Assembly: GCA_964598395.1 (NCBI GenBank) | Contig: CAZRBW010000008.1 | Span: 19,076 to 83,075, forward strand | DNA from: CAXBDP01 sp964598395 | Lineage (GTDB): Bacteria > Bacteroidota > Bacteroidia > Cytophagales > Cyclobacteriaceae | DNA length: 64,000 nucleotides | Direction of reading: 5' to 3' | Shown: positions 16,565-25,199 of the stretch, piece by piece | Position numbering within the stretch: position 1 is the stretch's first letter | How the letters are laid out: each line of letters starts with the position of its first letter | The notes under the pieces: generated by a model | Database searches by the model: none | What the model was told of the DNA's origin: nothing | The model's input: the letters and a program-made list of their open reading frames with translations, nothing else | Position numbers and translations under genes: made by a program

Positions 16565-18409
16565 GTGAATTTAAAATACTCTCTATTTCTATTTTTTACA
16601 TTGATTTTGGGTTTCACTCAAAATTCTTTTGCGCAGATTCTAAATGATTCTGCTCAAAGTGTATATGGCCCTAACACCACAACCTTTACCACAGGTAAAG
16701 CGATTCGTCTTAGCGATGTACATTATCAGCCAGTAGATACTTCTATGAATAAATTTCATCGTTTTCAGAAGATTCATGAACTGGGCAATAAGTATCAAGA
16801 CCTAGGCAATCATGGTACAGCTATGTGGCCGATATTTTTTGAAATGCCTACCACTGTGGGAGTTACATCAGGATTTCATGCCTATGATCATTACTTTAGG
16901 GATAAAGATAAAATGAGGTACTTCGATACTAAATCGCCGTACACGAATTTAGCACCTGTATTTGCCGGGTCAGGTCGAAGCTTGCTCGATATAGATTACA
17001 GCAGAAATGTAACAGAGTATTGGAATGTTGGAATCAATTTCAATACGATCCGAATGGATAAGCAATTGGCTGCACGCGGTAGAGGAGATCGGAATGTCGA
17101 AGCTAATAGCTACGATATGTATACCCACTACAGGGATTCATCAGAGCGCTATCAAGCAGTTGCATTCTTTTCACGGATGTCTCATGGTGTTACGGAATCT
17201 GGAGGAATTATCCCTCCAGAAGTAAATGAAGATTCAGAGTTTTTTCTATATCGAGACTCTAGAGTTTATTTAGGGAGTGCTGGAAATCAAGAAGTACGAC
17301 AAAATTTTCATTTGTATCAGGAATACATGCTTAAGCCATTGTTTGGCATATTTACAGAATTTGATCGGCAAAATCAGTTGGTGAAGTATTTGGATGGCTC
17401 TAGCGGTGCTAATGAATTTAATTATTATCCTGAATATATCATTAGCAATAGTTTTACTGCCGACCGAACTAAGATGAGTCAAACTGAACTTACCGGCGGT
17501 GTAAAGGGAGAAATGAATAACCTATTTTATTCATTCTATTATAAAAACAGAAATCTCATTTTTCAACCAAAATACCTTGATGAGTCCCGTTTTATGGAGC
17601 ATTTTGTGGGTACAGATTTAAGGTGGGAGTTTGATTCACTTTTCAGAATAGAAGCGGGAGGTGAATATACTATTGAAGGTAATTATCGGTTAGAAGGTAA
17701 ATTATCCTTATTCAATTTTGAAGCTGAAGCTAAGCAAACACTCAGTGCGCCCAATATGCTTCATCGACAATATTTTGGAAACCATTACGCTTGGGAAAAC
17801 TCCTTTTCAAATCAATTTTCAAATCAATTGAATATTGGATATCGCTGGTCAAATGAAAAATTTATGGTTAAACCAAAGGTATCCATCACCAGTATTTCAA
17901 ATTATATTTATTTCAATGAATTGAAAGTACCTGAACAGGCAGTTGGCAACATAAGTATGCTTTCTCCTGGACTTGATTTTAGTGTCAATTTTTGGGATAA
18001 TATGAATTTTAATGCTGAGGTAATTTACTCCAAAGTTGCTGGCGAATCTGCTAATAAATATCGCTTACCTACCTATTTTGGTAATGGACAGCTTTACTAT
18101 TTTAATAATTTATTTGGGGGCAAGCTTACTATCCAAACTGGAATTGATATTCATTATAAATCTGCATGGCTTGCAAATGGCTATGACCCTATCACACAGC
18201 AGTACCACTTGCAAAATGACTTTGAAGTTCCTGCCTACGTGTGGGCTGATTTGTTTGTCAACTTTAAGATTAATCGTACAAGAATATTCCTAAAAATGAC
18301 TCACATTAATCAAGGCTTGATGGTTGAAGATGGATATTTTATTACACCATATTACACTGGTATGCCCAGAGTGCTTGATGTGGGGCTTAGTTGGATGTTT
18401 TTTGACTAA
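16565..18409 (+). CDS. Putative outer-membrane porin (Porin_10-like)
   Basis: About 614 residues with a signal peptide (MNLKYSLFLFFTLILGF..NSFAQ) when started at the GTG at 16565. A TTG at 16517 would overlap lpxK by 14 bases and lengthen the leader to 40 residues; I prefer the GTG. The mature part is rich in alternating aromatic beta-strands (YFRDKDKMRYFD, FGIFTEFDRQNQLVKYL, IFLKMTHINQGL) and ends in an aromatic residue pattern (VGLSWMFFD) typical of barrel C-termini. This resembles the Bacteroidota 'putative porin' family. The substrate is unknown. miaE starts one base after its stop. Confidence 0.82.
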   Translation: MNLKYSLFLFFTLILGFTQNSFAQILNDSAQSVYGPNTTTFTTGKAIRLSDVHYQPVDTSMNKFHRFQKIHELGNKYQDLGNHGTAMWPIFFEMPTTVGVTSGFHAYDHYFRDKDKMRYFDTKSPYTNLAPVFAGSGRSLLDIDYSRNVTEYWNVGINFNTIRMDKQLAARGRGDRNVEANSYDMYTHYRDSSERYQAVAFFSRMSHGVTESGGIIPPEVNEDSEFFLYRDSRVYLGSAGNQEVRQNFHLYQEYMLKPLFGIFTEFDRQNQLVKYLDGSSGANEFNYYPEYIISNSFTADRTKMSQTELTGGVKGEMNNLFYSFYYKNRNLIFQPKYLDESRFMEHFVGTDLRWEFDSLFRIEAGGEYTIEGNYRLEGKLSLFNFEAEAKQTLSAPNMLHRQYFGNHYAWENSFSNQFSNQLNIGYRWSNEKFMVKPKVSITSISNYIYFNELKVPEQAVGNISMLSPGLDFSVNFWDNMNFNAEVIYSKVAGESANKYRLPTYFGNGQLYYFNNLFGGKLTIQTGIDIHYKSAWLANGYDPITQQYHLQNDFEVPAYVWADLFVNFKINRTRIFLKMTHINQGLMVEDGYFITPYYTGMPRVLDVGLSWMFFD

Positions 18410-18410
18410 T

Positions 18411-18998
18411 ATGGAGGTTTTAGGTTTAGCATTGCCAACCGACCCTAGATGGGTAAATATTGTAGAAATGGACATCAGAGAAATTCTGATTGATCATGCT
18501 TATTGTGAGCAAAAAGCTGCCTCCTCATGTATTTCACTGATTACATTATATCCAGAGAAATCCAAAATGGTAGAGGTTCTTACTCCAGTAGTGGCAGAAG
18601 AATGGAGCCACTTTGAAAGAGTGATGGAGCATCTCAAGAAGCGTGGATACGAGTTCGGTAGACAACGTAAGGATGAGTACGTCAATGAACTATTAAAATT
18701 CCAACGAAAAGGAGGGAACCGTAATGAGCAGCTTTGTGAAAAACTCCTCTTCAATGCTTTAATAGAAGCTCGCAGTTGTGAGAGATTCAGGCTTTTGTGG
18801 AAAAATATAGCCGACCAAGAGTTATCTAAATTCTATTATGAATTAATGGTTTCAGAAGCTAGTCATTATCGAAACTTCATAGAGCTAGCAAAGGAATATC
18901 AACCTGAAGAAATTGTTTGGGAAAGATGGAAGCAAATCCTGAAAACAGAAGCGGAAATAATGAAAAATCTCGAATTAAGAGGAGACAGAATGCACTAA
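18411..18998 (+). CDS. miaE: tRNA-(ms(2)io(6)A)-hydroxylase (MiaE)
   Basis: Di-iron ferritin-like monooxygenase that hydroxylates the isopentenyl group of ms2i6A37 in tRNA, 195 residues. Iron ligands are visible as EEWSHFERVM (E..H, about residue 63), the Glu in DHAYCEQKAAS (about 30), EARSCERFRLL (~115) and SEASHYRNFI (~148). I start at the ATG at 18411, one base after the porin stop; the open frame extends further back but only through the porin gene. It probably belongs to the lpxK-porin transcription unit, with no functional connection evident. Confidence 0.92.
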   Translation: MEVLGLALPTDPRWVNIVEMDIREILIDHAYCEQKAASSCISLITLYPEKSKMVEVLTPVVAEEWSHFERVMEHLKKRGYEFGRQRKDEYVNELLKFQRKGGNRNEQLCEKLLFNALIEARSCERFRLLWKNIADQELSKFYYELMVSEASHYRNFIELAKEYQPEEIVWERWKQILKTEAEIMKNLELRGDRMH

Positions 18999-19030
18999 TT
19001 GGAGTTCCAATTACATAGCAATGCCGTGAA

Positions 19031-20305
19031 TTAAGTCTTCAAATTTTTCTTCTTAGCAGCAGGAAATAATAGGTTATTTAATATCAATCTATACCCTGGC
19101 GAATTTGGAAATAGATTCATATCTGTAGGCTCTTCACCCACGAAGTGTTGATAATCTTCGGGATCATGTCCTCCATAGAAAGTCCAAAAGCCTTTCCCAA
19201 ACTCACCATGCAAATACCTTGCTTCATCAATATCTTTTGTTTCACCAAGAATCACAACATCTGATTTTACCATACTCTTTTTATATGCTGTACTTTGTCC
19301 CATAAAGCCTTTTATTATCCGCTGATGATTCTGAGTAAGCATTGTCGGTATTGGATCCCATTTTGCTGAAAATTGGAATAAGGAGAAAAAGTCGTTTCTT
19401 TCTGATAGCCCTCTCTCTATTTGTTTGTTATCTATGTTAGAATATGCGTATTCTACAGGATCCATTTTCAATCTGAAATTCTCAAAAGCAAAAGTTTGTG
19501 TAAAATCAAGCTTGTCATTTGCTTTTGGGTCTGCACCATCCCCATCGTACATGCGTTCAATAAAGTCTACATTCTGAGCTGCCAAGGCAATATCAAAAGT
19601 CTCAGTAGCTGAACACATGGCAAATAGAAAACCACCACCCGCCACAAATTCCTTGATAGTTTTTACCACTCCCAATTTCATTTGTGATACTTTTTTATAT
19701 CCGAAATTTTTAGCAACGTCTTCGTATTCTCTTACCATATCTTGGTACCAAGGAAAGTCTTTAAAGCTTCGATAAAACTTTCCATATTGCCCAGTAAAAT
19801 CTTCATGATGCAAATGTAGCCAGTCATAATTTACTAGCTCTCCTTCAAGTACTTCCGTATCAAAAATTATATCGTACGGTATTTCGGCATAACTCATTAC
19901 CAAGGTAACAGCATCATCCCAAGGTTGCTTGCTTTTAGGAGAGTACACTGCCACTTTTGGTGCCTTGTCCAGCTGCATCACGTCAGCATTGGATGAAGGA
20001 CTTCTAATTTCATTTCTGATTTGATTAGCCTGTGCACTACTAATTACTTGGTATGAAACATTGCGTATGACACACTCATCTTCAAACTTTGATGTATATG
20101 GCATCATGAAACTTCCACCTCTATAATTGAGTAACCATTCCACTGATGTTTCTCGCTCTAATACCCAAAATGCAATACCATAGGCCTTCAGGTGGTTGCT
20201 TTGGGATTCATCCATTGGAATAAGGATTTCATTAGCGTTAGCATGAAAAACCATCAGGAAAAAGGTGCAGAGTGTTATAATTATCTTTCTCATCATTCTT
20301 ATCAA
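19031..20305 (-). CDS. Secreted glutamine-amidotransferase-like protein (often annotated 'asparagine synthetase B')
   Basis: 424 residues with an N-terminal signal peptide (HANANEIL near residue 25). The middle contains a flavodoxin/GATase-like core, with KVAVYSPK and DWLHLHHEDFTGQYGKF (about residues 165-181). GGGFLFAMCSATETFDIAL (~223) places a Cys where class I amidotransferases have their nucleophile elbow. The C-terminus contains FWTFYGGHDPEDYQH. Bacteroidota homologues are commonly labelled asparagine synthetase B, but no Asn-synthase ATP domain is visible, so that name is doubtful. An envelope-localised hydrolase or binding role is an inference. Confidence 0.7.
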   Translation of the reverse strand: MIRMMRKIIITLCTFFLMVFHANANEILIPMDESQSNHLKAYGIAFWVLERETSVEWLLNYRGGSFMMPYTSKFEDECVIRNVSYQVISSAQANQIRNEIRSPSSNADVMQLDKAPKVAVYSPKSKQPWDDAVTLVMSYAEIPYDIIFDTEVLEGELVNYDWLHLHHEDFTGQYGKFYRSFKDFPWYQDMVREYEDVAKNFGYKKVSQMKLGVVKTIKEFVAGGGFLFAMCSATETFDIALAAQNVDFIERMYDGDGADPKANDKLDFTQTFAFENFRLKMDPVEYAYSNIDNKQIERGLSERNDFFSLFQFSAKWDPIPTMLTQNHQRIIKGFMGQSTAYKKSMVKSDVVILGETKDIDEARYLHGEFGKGFWTFYGGHDPEDYQHFVGEEPTDMNLFPNSPGYRLILNNLLFPAAKKKNLKT

Positions 20306-20340
20306 CTGTATTTAAAACCTTTTAGGCGTATCAACCCACA

Positions 20341-20352
20341 ATTTACGTAAAT
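20341..20352. promoter_or_regulatory. 12-base perfect palindrome in a divergent gap
   Basis: ATTTACGTAAAT is self-complementary and lies in the 103-base gap between the secreted GATase-like gene (minus) and the ABC permease gene (plus). It is a possible operator for one or both genes. A palindrome of this size can occur by chance in AT-rich DNA. Confidence 0.3.
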
Positions 20353-20408
20353 ATCCATCGTGTTGGTAATGGCATTGTGTAGGTTTACGAAGTTATTATA
20401 AAAACGGT

Positions 20409-21650
20409 ATGGATTTTTCAGAAAATGTAAGAGAAGGCCTTCGATCCATGAAGGGCAGCATGTTAAGAACAACACTTACTGCATTGATTGTAGCTATTGG
20501 TATTACCTCTTTGGTGGGAATGTTGACGGCCATCGATGGTATACGAGCCTCAGTAGAAGATAGCTTTTCAACTTTTGGTGTAAATACTTTTGATGTAGTT
20601 TCTAAGCGGGTGGAGAGAGGTAGAAATGTGGGTGGAATACAAGAAAAGAGAGTGCCGCCTTTGAAAATTCGAGAGGTTAAGGCTTTCAAGCAGGAATTCC
20701 AATACGCTGATGCAATGACTATAACAACCAATGTGGGCGGCGCAGTTGAAGTATCTCATTTATCTTTAAAAACAAATCCTAATAGTCGAATTTTAGGGAC
20801 AGATGAAAATTATATTTTCATCAATGGATTAGAATTGGCTCTTGGTAGGAATTTTACTCCTGATGAAATAGCCATTGGAGCACCTGTTGCGATAATAGGG
20901 AGTGAAATAAGAAATACCTTATTCCCAAACAATGCAGATCCTATAAATAAACAAATTAGTTTCTATGGCAGGAAATATAATGTTATTGGCGTTTTGGATA
21001 AACAAGGTGGTTTAGGTGGTGGCGGTGGAGCCGATAGGAATATATTAATATCTTTTGAAAACGCCTCTAAATTAGATAGAAACGGCACATTTAATTATGC
21101 GATCAAAACCATGGTGACTTCACCTGAGGTTACCCCATTTGCTATGGGTGAGGCTACACTATTAATGAGAAAAATTCGCCGGAATGAAGTATTGGAAGTA
21201 GAATCATTTGAAGTAGTAAAAAGTGAGTCTTTGTCCGAAAGGCTTGACGAAATTTCTGGCTATTTACGAATAGGTGGCTTTGGCATTGGTTTTATTACAC
21301 TTTTAGGAGCTTCTATTGGCCTAATGAATATAATGATGGTGACTGTAACTGAACGGACCAGAGAAATTGGAATTAGAAAGGCAATGGGCGCTACACCTAT
21401 AAAAATAAGAGAACAATTTCTGATTGAAGCAATTGTGATTTGTATTGCGGGAGGTTTAATTGGAATACTTCTTGGAATAGGAATTGGGAACGGTGTTTCT
21501 AATATCATTTCTCCTGGCACTTTTGTAATGCCTTGGCTTTGGATGATAGTTGGCTTGGTTGTTTGTGTATTTGTCGGTTTAATTTCGGGTTTCATCCCTG
21601 CTAATAAGGCTTCTAAACTAGATCCTATCGATTCACTTCGATACGAATAA
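20409..21650 (+). CDS. ABC transporter permease, MacB/FtsX type
   Basis: 413 residues. A first transmembrane helix (residues ~20-43) is followed by a large periplasmic MacB-type domain (~45-270) and three C-terminal helices of the FtsX domain (~282-312, ~330-360, ~375-400). The FtsX hallmark TERTREIGIRKAMGATPIKIREQFLIEA is present, with its beginning near residue 312. This type mechanotransmits ATP-driven force across the membrane for export of lipoproteins, peptides or drugs. No ATPase subunit gene is adjacent, so the partner must be encoded elsewhere. One GCGGGAGG copy lies in the last third. Confidence 0.9.
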   Translation: MDFSENVREGLRSMKGSMLRTTLTALIVAIGITSLVGMLTAIDGIRASVEDSFSTFGVNTFDVVSKRVERGRNVGGIQEKRVPPLKIREVKAFKQEFQYADAMTITTNVGGAVEVSHLSLKTNPNSRILGTDENYIFINGLELALGRNFTPDEIAIGAPVAIIGSEIRNTLFPNNADPINKQISFYGRKYNVIGVLDKQGGLGGGGGADRNILISFENASKLDRNGTFNYAIKTMVTSPEVTPFAMGEATLLMRKIRRNEVLEVESFEVVKSESLSERLDEISGYLRIGGFGIGFITLLGASIGLMNIMMVTVTERTREIGIRKAMGATPIKIREQFLIEAIVICIAGGLIGILLGIGIGNGVSNIISPGTFVMPWLWMIVGLVVCVFVGLISGFIPANKASKLDPIDSLRYE

Positions 21651-21691
21651 TTGAACTAAATAGAAAATTTAATCCGTCTGTATAAGCTTGG

Positions 21692-21722
21692 TTTGATTTC
21701 GTAAATAATTCAATTACTTTAG
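21692..21722 (+). promoter_or_regulatory. Promoter of the lipocalin-like lipoprotein gene
   Basis: TTTG at 21692-21695 and TACTTTAG at 21715-21722 (7 of 8 to TAnnTTTG) have a 19-base spacer, the same spacing seen at other promoters here. The -7 element is buried in the 34-base inverted repeat at 21706-21739. Confidence 0.5.
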
Positions 21723-21739
21723 TTTAAGTAATTGAATTA
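21706..21739. promoter_or_regulatory. 34-base inverted repeat with perfect 14-base arms
   Basis: TAATTCAATTACTT and AAGTAATTGAATTA are exact reverse complements around the 6-base loop TAGTTT. It overlaps the -7 region and ends 18 bases before the ATG of the lipoprotein gene. It could be a repressor operator, a 5' mRNA hairpin, or a terminator for the permease gene. The missing T tract and the promoter overlap favour a regulatory role. Confidence 0.6.
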
Positions 21740-21757
21740 ACCCAAAACAATCAAACC

Positions 21758-22546
21758 ATGAAACGACTTGTAAATTTTTCTACCATTATAAGCTTGCTTT
21801 TTGTTAGCGCAATGCTCTTTAGTTGTGGAGGTGATAATGATAGTTCTACAGCGGAGTCTGAAGAGCTTCTTGAAACTGAAACGCCAAATATTCAGGGAGC
21901 TTGGAAGTTAATTAGTTCAAATGGACAAGCTATTGAAGATGAAGTAGTAGTTATTGTTTCACCTAGCTTCACAGCATTTTCTATAGGAGCTGCAGGTACA
22001 GGTGAGTTTTTAGGAGCTGGAGGCGGTTTTTATAATTTCGACAATAATTCATTCAATGTTGAAGTTGCTTTTAGTACTCAAGACAGTACTTTGGTTGGTA
22101 CTACCTTGTCATACCAATACTCTTTAGATGGTAATACCTTTACGACCATGTATGATGGTATTACAGATATATATGAGAAAATAGATGACTCTGTGACTGA
22201 CCTAACAGGTAATTGGAGAATGCTGGGTAGGCCAAATGCTGATGGAGTATTAGAACAAAGAAGACCTGTAGCAGATCGTGTGACTATCAAAATATTATCT
22301 GGCACAAGATTCCAATGGGCAGCTATCAATACAGGAACTAAGCAATTTCTTGGGACCGGAGCTGGAACATATACTATTGAAAATGGAACCTACACTGAGC
22401 ATATAACTACATTCTCAAGAAATAATGAAAGAGTAGGTGCTGTTTTGCCATTTAGTTATAGAATTCAAGATGGTGATTGGTATCACTCAGGAAATAGTAG
22501 CTCAGGTGAACCTATGGCAGAAGTTTGGGCGAGATACGAGAAATAA
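21758..22546 (+). CDS. Lipoprotein with two lipocalin-like domains
   Basis: 262 residues. The signal peptide ends in the lipobox LFSC (Cys23, followed by GGDND), so it is a lipoprotein. After an acidic linker come two related beta-barrel domains, about residues 44-145 and 148-260. Each opens with a lipocalin-like Gx(W) motif (IQGAWKLIS and LTGNWRMLG) and shares patterns such as FLGAGGGFYNF and FLGTGAGTYTI, indicating an internal duplication. The ligand is unknown. The gene is single, preceded by a large inverted repeat over its promoter and followed by a strong terminator. Confidence 0.8.
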   Translation: MKRLVNFSTIISLLFVSAMLFSCGGDNDSSTAESEELLETETPNIQGAWKLISSNGQAIEDEVVVIVSPSFTAFSIGAAGTGEFLGAGGGFYNFDNNSFNVEVAFSTQDSTLVGTTLSYQYSLDGNTFTTMYDGITDIYEKIDDSVTDLTGNWRMLGRPNADGVLEQRRPVADRVTIKILSGTRFQWAAINTGTKQFLGTGAGTYTIENGTYTEHITTFSRNNERVGAVLPFSYRIQDGDWYHSGNSSSGEPMAEVWARYEK

Positions 22547-22568
22547 TTAAGAATTTTATTCAAAATTT

Positions 22569-22592
22569 AGCCCGGTTTTTGCCGGGTTTTTT
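22569..22592 (+). terminator. Rho-independent terminator after the lipocalin-like gene
   Basis: CCCGG/CCGGG (22571-22575 with 22582-22586) forms the core stem with a 6-base loop and is followed by six T. It begins about 23 bases past the stop codon. Confidence 0.85.
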
Positions 22593-22625
22593 GTGTAAAT
22601 CAAATGTTAAGAAAGGGAAATTTAC

Positions 22626-23147
22626 GTGAAGAATATCAAGTTAATTTTACTATTCACATTCATTGTAAGTGGGTCAGTAATTGCTCAGCAGTCTGAAGAG
22701 GATAAAATGAATGTCGCTTATGATAAGTATATGGAAGGTGAGTTTCATGCTGCCATTCAAGACTTTACGACAATTATCAAGAATAATCCGAAAAATGCCG
22801 AGGCACTGTTTATCAGAGGAATTTGCCTATCTAGTATTGGATCAGAACTTCCTGCTATTGAAGACTTTACAAAAGCATTGTTAATTAATCCAAAGTATAA
22901 AGAAGCGTACCTAGAGAGGGCTTATTCAAAAAATAACTTAGAAGATTACGCAGGAGCATTGGCAGATTATGGCAAGGCGCTAGAAATTGATCCTAATTAT
23001 GCCGAGGCTTATTTGAATAGAGGCACGTTATATTATGAAATGGATCGTGATGCGGAAGCTTGCAAGGATTGGAGAAAAGCCATGAACTTAGGTTTCAAAA
23101 TAGCCGAGCAAGTGGTTGAGGCCAATTGCAAAGAATGTAATCCATAA
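22626..23147 (+). CDS. Secreted tetratricopeptide-repeat protein
   Basis: 173 residues starting at a GTG. The signal peptide MKNIKLILLFTFIVSGSVIAQ is cleaved after ...VIA, and four TPR units follow from about residue 28 to 165. The repeats show regular helices (YMEGEFHAAIQDFTTII, AEALFIRGICLSSIG, YKEAYLERAYSKNN, YAEAYLNRGTLYYEMDRDAEA). The C-terminus has a Cys pair (ANCKECNP). It probably acts as a periplasmic protein-interaction module. It lies between a strong terminator and a convergent small membrane-protein gene. Confidence 0.88.
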   Translation: MKNIKLILLFTFIVSGSVIAQQSEEDKMNVAYDKYMEGEFHAAIQDFTTIIKNNPKNAEALFIRGICLSSIGSELPAIEDFTKALLINPKYKEAYLERAYSKNNLEDYAGALADYGKALEIDPNYAEAYLNRGTLYYEMDRDAEACKDWRKAMNLGFKIAEQVVEANCKECNP

Positions 23148-23155
23148 TTGACTAA

Positions 23156-23383
23156 TCAATCTTCCATTGCTTCTTCTCTCAGCGCTTTTTTTAACTGATA
23201 TGGCAAGGGAGATTTGCCACGAATTGCCCAGATGAGTGACCAAATCCAACCAATAATCGTCCAACCAAAACAAAGGTTCAAAAGTAAAACCTCTCTCAAA
23301 TTCTTCTTGGAGAATGCGAGGAAGGTAGGAAGGAAGTAAAGTAATACCACTAAGAAGTTGAGTAAAATCGATTTTATAGTCAT
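23156..23383 (-). CDS. Small membrane protein of the superinfection-immunity family
   Basis: 75 residues with two hydrophobic helices (about residues 5-24 and 33-53). The conserved core LNLCFGWTIIGWIWSLIWAI matches the pattern of the Imm_superinfect family (LNxxLGWTxIGWxxALxWA). The tail is charged (KKALREEAMED). The family was named for phage T4 Imm, but chromosomal copies are widespread and usually have no demonstrated phage role. No phage genes are nearby. It is convergent with the TPR gene and downstream of the aldo/keto reductase. Confidence 0.75.
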   Translation of the reverse strand: MTIKSILLNFLVVLLYFLPTFLAFSKKNLREVLLLNLCFGWTIIGWIWSLIWAIRGKSPLPYQLKKALREEAMED

Positions 23384-23398
23384 TTGGAGAGAAATTTA

Positions 23399-23423
23399 GC
23401 CAGGTTTTTTAAGCCTGGCTTTT
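23399..23423. terminator. Hairpin between the aldo/keto reductase and the small membrane-protein gene
   Basis: GCCAGG (23399-23404) pairs with CCTGGC (23414-23419) across a 9-base loop. The T tract (TTTT) follows on the plus strand only; on the minus strand the stem is followed by TAAATTT. It is a candidate terminator for the minus-strand reductase gene, with a weak U tract in that direction. Confidence 0.45.
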
Positions 23424-23428
23424 CTAAT

Positions 23429-24415
23429 TTAGAACATTGGTTTAGCAGGTGTATTATCCAAAATCTCTTCCATCTTAGTTAATACTTCATTAGTCAATTT
23501 AGGTAATGCATCAAGACTTTTAAGATTTTCTTCAAGCTGGCTTAGTTTTGATGCGCCAAGAATTACTGTACTTACATTTGGATTCTTAAGACACCAGGAG
23601 ATGGCAAGGTTTGCCATTGAGATTCCAATTTCTTTTGCAAAAGCAGTCATTTTTCTAACTTTTTGTAGATTTTCTTCTCTCAATGTGCTGTCTTTGAGCC
23701 ATTCCATTCCTTCAATTCCCAATCGAGTATCATCAGGAAATCCATCATTGTATTTCCCAGTGAGGATGCCCGAAGCCAATGGTGACCAAATGGTTGTGCC
23801 TAAACCTACTGTTTTATAAATCTGGCTAAACTCTACCTCCACCTTATCTCTTACCAACATATTGTATTGTGGCTGCTCCATTACTGGGCCAATTAGGTTG
23901 TAACGCTGAGCCACCATATGTGCTTCCATAATTTCATGTGCGCTCCACTCTGAGGTGCCCCAATATAGTACTTTGCCTTGCTGGATTAAGTTGTGCATAG
24001 TCCAAACAGTTTCTTCAATAGGCGTTTCCTTATCGGGCCTATGGCAGAAGAATAAATCTAAGTAATCTACTTGTAGTCTTTCAAGTGCAGCATGGCATGC
24101 TTCTATGAGGTGTTTTCTATTTAGGCCTTTTTGCGTAGGAGTAAGCTCTCCGCCAAGTCCAAAAAAGGCTTTGGAGCTTACTACATATGAATCTCTACGC
24201 CAATCCATTTTTTTAAGGATTTCACCCATTACAATCTCTGATTGCCCACGAGCGTAGATTTCTGCATTGTCGAAGAAGTTCACCCCATTGTCATAGGCCG
24301 TAGCCATCAGATTTTCAGCTGTATTATCGCCAATTTGCTTGCCGAATGTTAGCCATGAGCCAAATGATAATGCACTAACCTGAAGTCCTGACTTTCCTAA
24401 TCTTCTATATTCCAT
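23429..24415 (-). CDS. Aldo/keto reductase (Kv-beta/YghZ-like)
   Basis: NADPH-dependent aldo/keto reductase of 328 residues with a TIM-barrel fold. The N-terminal MEYRRLGKSGLQVSALSFGSW and the catalytic tetrad are visible: Asp in NFFDNAEIYARGQSE with Tyr (about residue 54), Lys in VVSSKAFFG (~82), and His in DLFFCHRPDKETPIEE (~124). The GTSEWSA and VILGASKLSQLEENL stretches are typical of the potassium-channel beta-subunit subgroup. The substrate is unknown, and the gene stands alone. Confidence 0.93.
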   Translation of the reverse strand: MEYRRLGKSGLQVSALSFGSWLTFGKQIGDNTAENLMATAYDNGVNFFDNAEIYARGQSEIVMGEILKKMDWRRDSYVVSSKAFFGLGGELTPTQKGLNRKHLIEACHAALERLQVDYLDLFFCHRPDKETPIEETVWTMHNLIQQGKVLYWGTSEWSAHEIMEAHMVAQRYNLIGPVMEQPQYNMLVRDKVEVEFSQIYKTVGLGTTIWSPLASGILTGKYNDGFPDDTRLGIEGMEWLKDSTLREENLQKVRKMTAFAKEIGISMANLAISWCLKNPNVSTVILGASKLSQLEENLKSLDALPKLTNEVLTKMEEILDNTPAKPMF

Positions 24416-24425
24416 AGTTTAAATT

Positions 24426-25070
24426 TTATCTTGTGTAATAAATTTCCTTTTCATTATTATGCTCTCGAAGCATTCCCTCAAGCAACAAGTTAACAATAAT
24501 TTTTGTTGCTCTTCGCTTCGACACATTTATCAATTTACAAAACCTGTTGAGCGTGACCCGTTCGTTCTCTTCCAAAAACTCCATCAGTTTTTTTTCATTT
24601 TTATCTAGAGCTCTATCTGTTTTATTAGCAGAATCAATGAAGCCCTTTTCCATCATTTTGATTAATTTTTTTGACGCTGGTAGGCTTTTATCTGCTATCC
24701 TGATGTAGACTTTCCATTCTCCATTGGCATCAAGAGTTTTTACAGGCTTTTTAGCAGCTTCTGCAACTTCGGCTATCAATATATATTTTGGTTCATCATA
24801 TTCATTTTCAGCTTCTTGCTCCAATATTTGAAATGATATTTCGATTGCAGGATCGCACAATTCTCCTCCCGCTTTTTCCAACATATACTTCTCTTCTTCA
24901 GGATCAATCCCAATTATTCGCTTATTATCACTGATGCCGATCACTAATTTTCCGCCATTTGTATTTGCAAAAGAACCAATTGATTTAGCAATTTTATGCA
25001 GATTGTTGATTGATTGTTTGAAGTCTAAAACCTCACTTTCATTCTGTTTTATTAAATATTCTAACATCAA
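24426..25070 (-). CDS. AlbA_2/Schlafen-type putative DNA-binding protein
   Basis: 214 residues. The N-terminal AlbA_2 (Schlafen AAA_4-like) domain is recognisable from ESEVLDFKQSI, KIAKSIGSFANTNGGKLVIGISDNKRIIGIDPEE (residues ~11-57) and a core extending to ~140. The C-terminal part (about residues 165-214) looks like a winged helix (VTLNRFCKLINVSKRRATKIIVNLL). Such proteins are usually annotated as transcriptional regulators or ATP-binding; the role is uncertain. It is divergent from the acidic protein gene at 25200 over a 129-base AT-rich gap. Confidence 0.82.
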   Translation of the reverse strand: MMLEYLIKQNESEVLDFKQSINNLHKIAKSIGSFANTNGGKLVIGISDNKRIIGIDPEEEKYMLEKAGGELCDPAIEISFQILEQEAENEYDEPKYILIAEVAEAAKKPVKTLDANGEWKVYIRIADKSLPASKKLIKMMEKGFIDSANKTDRALDKNEKKLMEFLEENERVTLNRFCKLINVSKRRATKIIVNLLLEGMLREHNNEKEIYYTR

Positions 25071-25199
25071 TAGTGGAAAATTTAAATTCTTTTATAATTT
25101 GGTTTGCTGAAACGATTAATTCACTAGCTAACCTGTACTGAGAAAATCAGTTTTTTAACTTCAATCTAATTATTTTAATCACTTTTTCAATTTATTGTT

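Noticed and set aside
23156..23383. The superinfection-immunity-like gene as a sign of a prophage or defence island.
   Set aside because: No integrase, phage structural gene, restriction or toxin gene is nearby; the family is also common in ordinary chromosomes.
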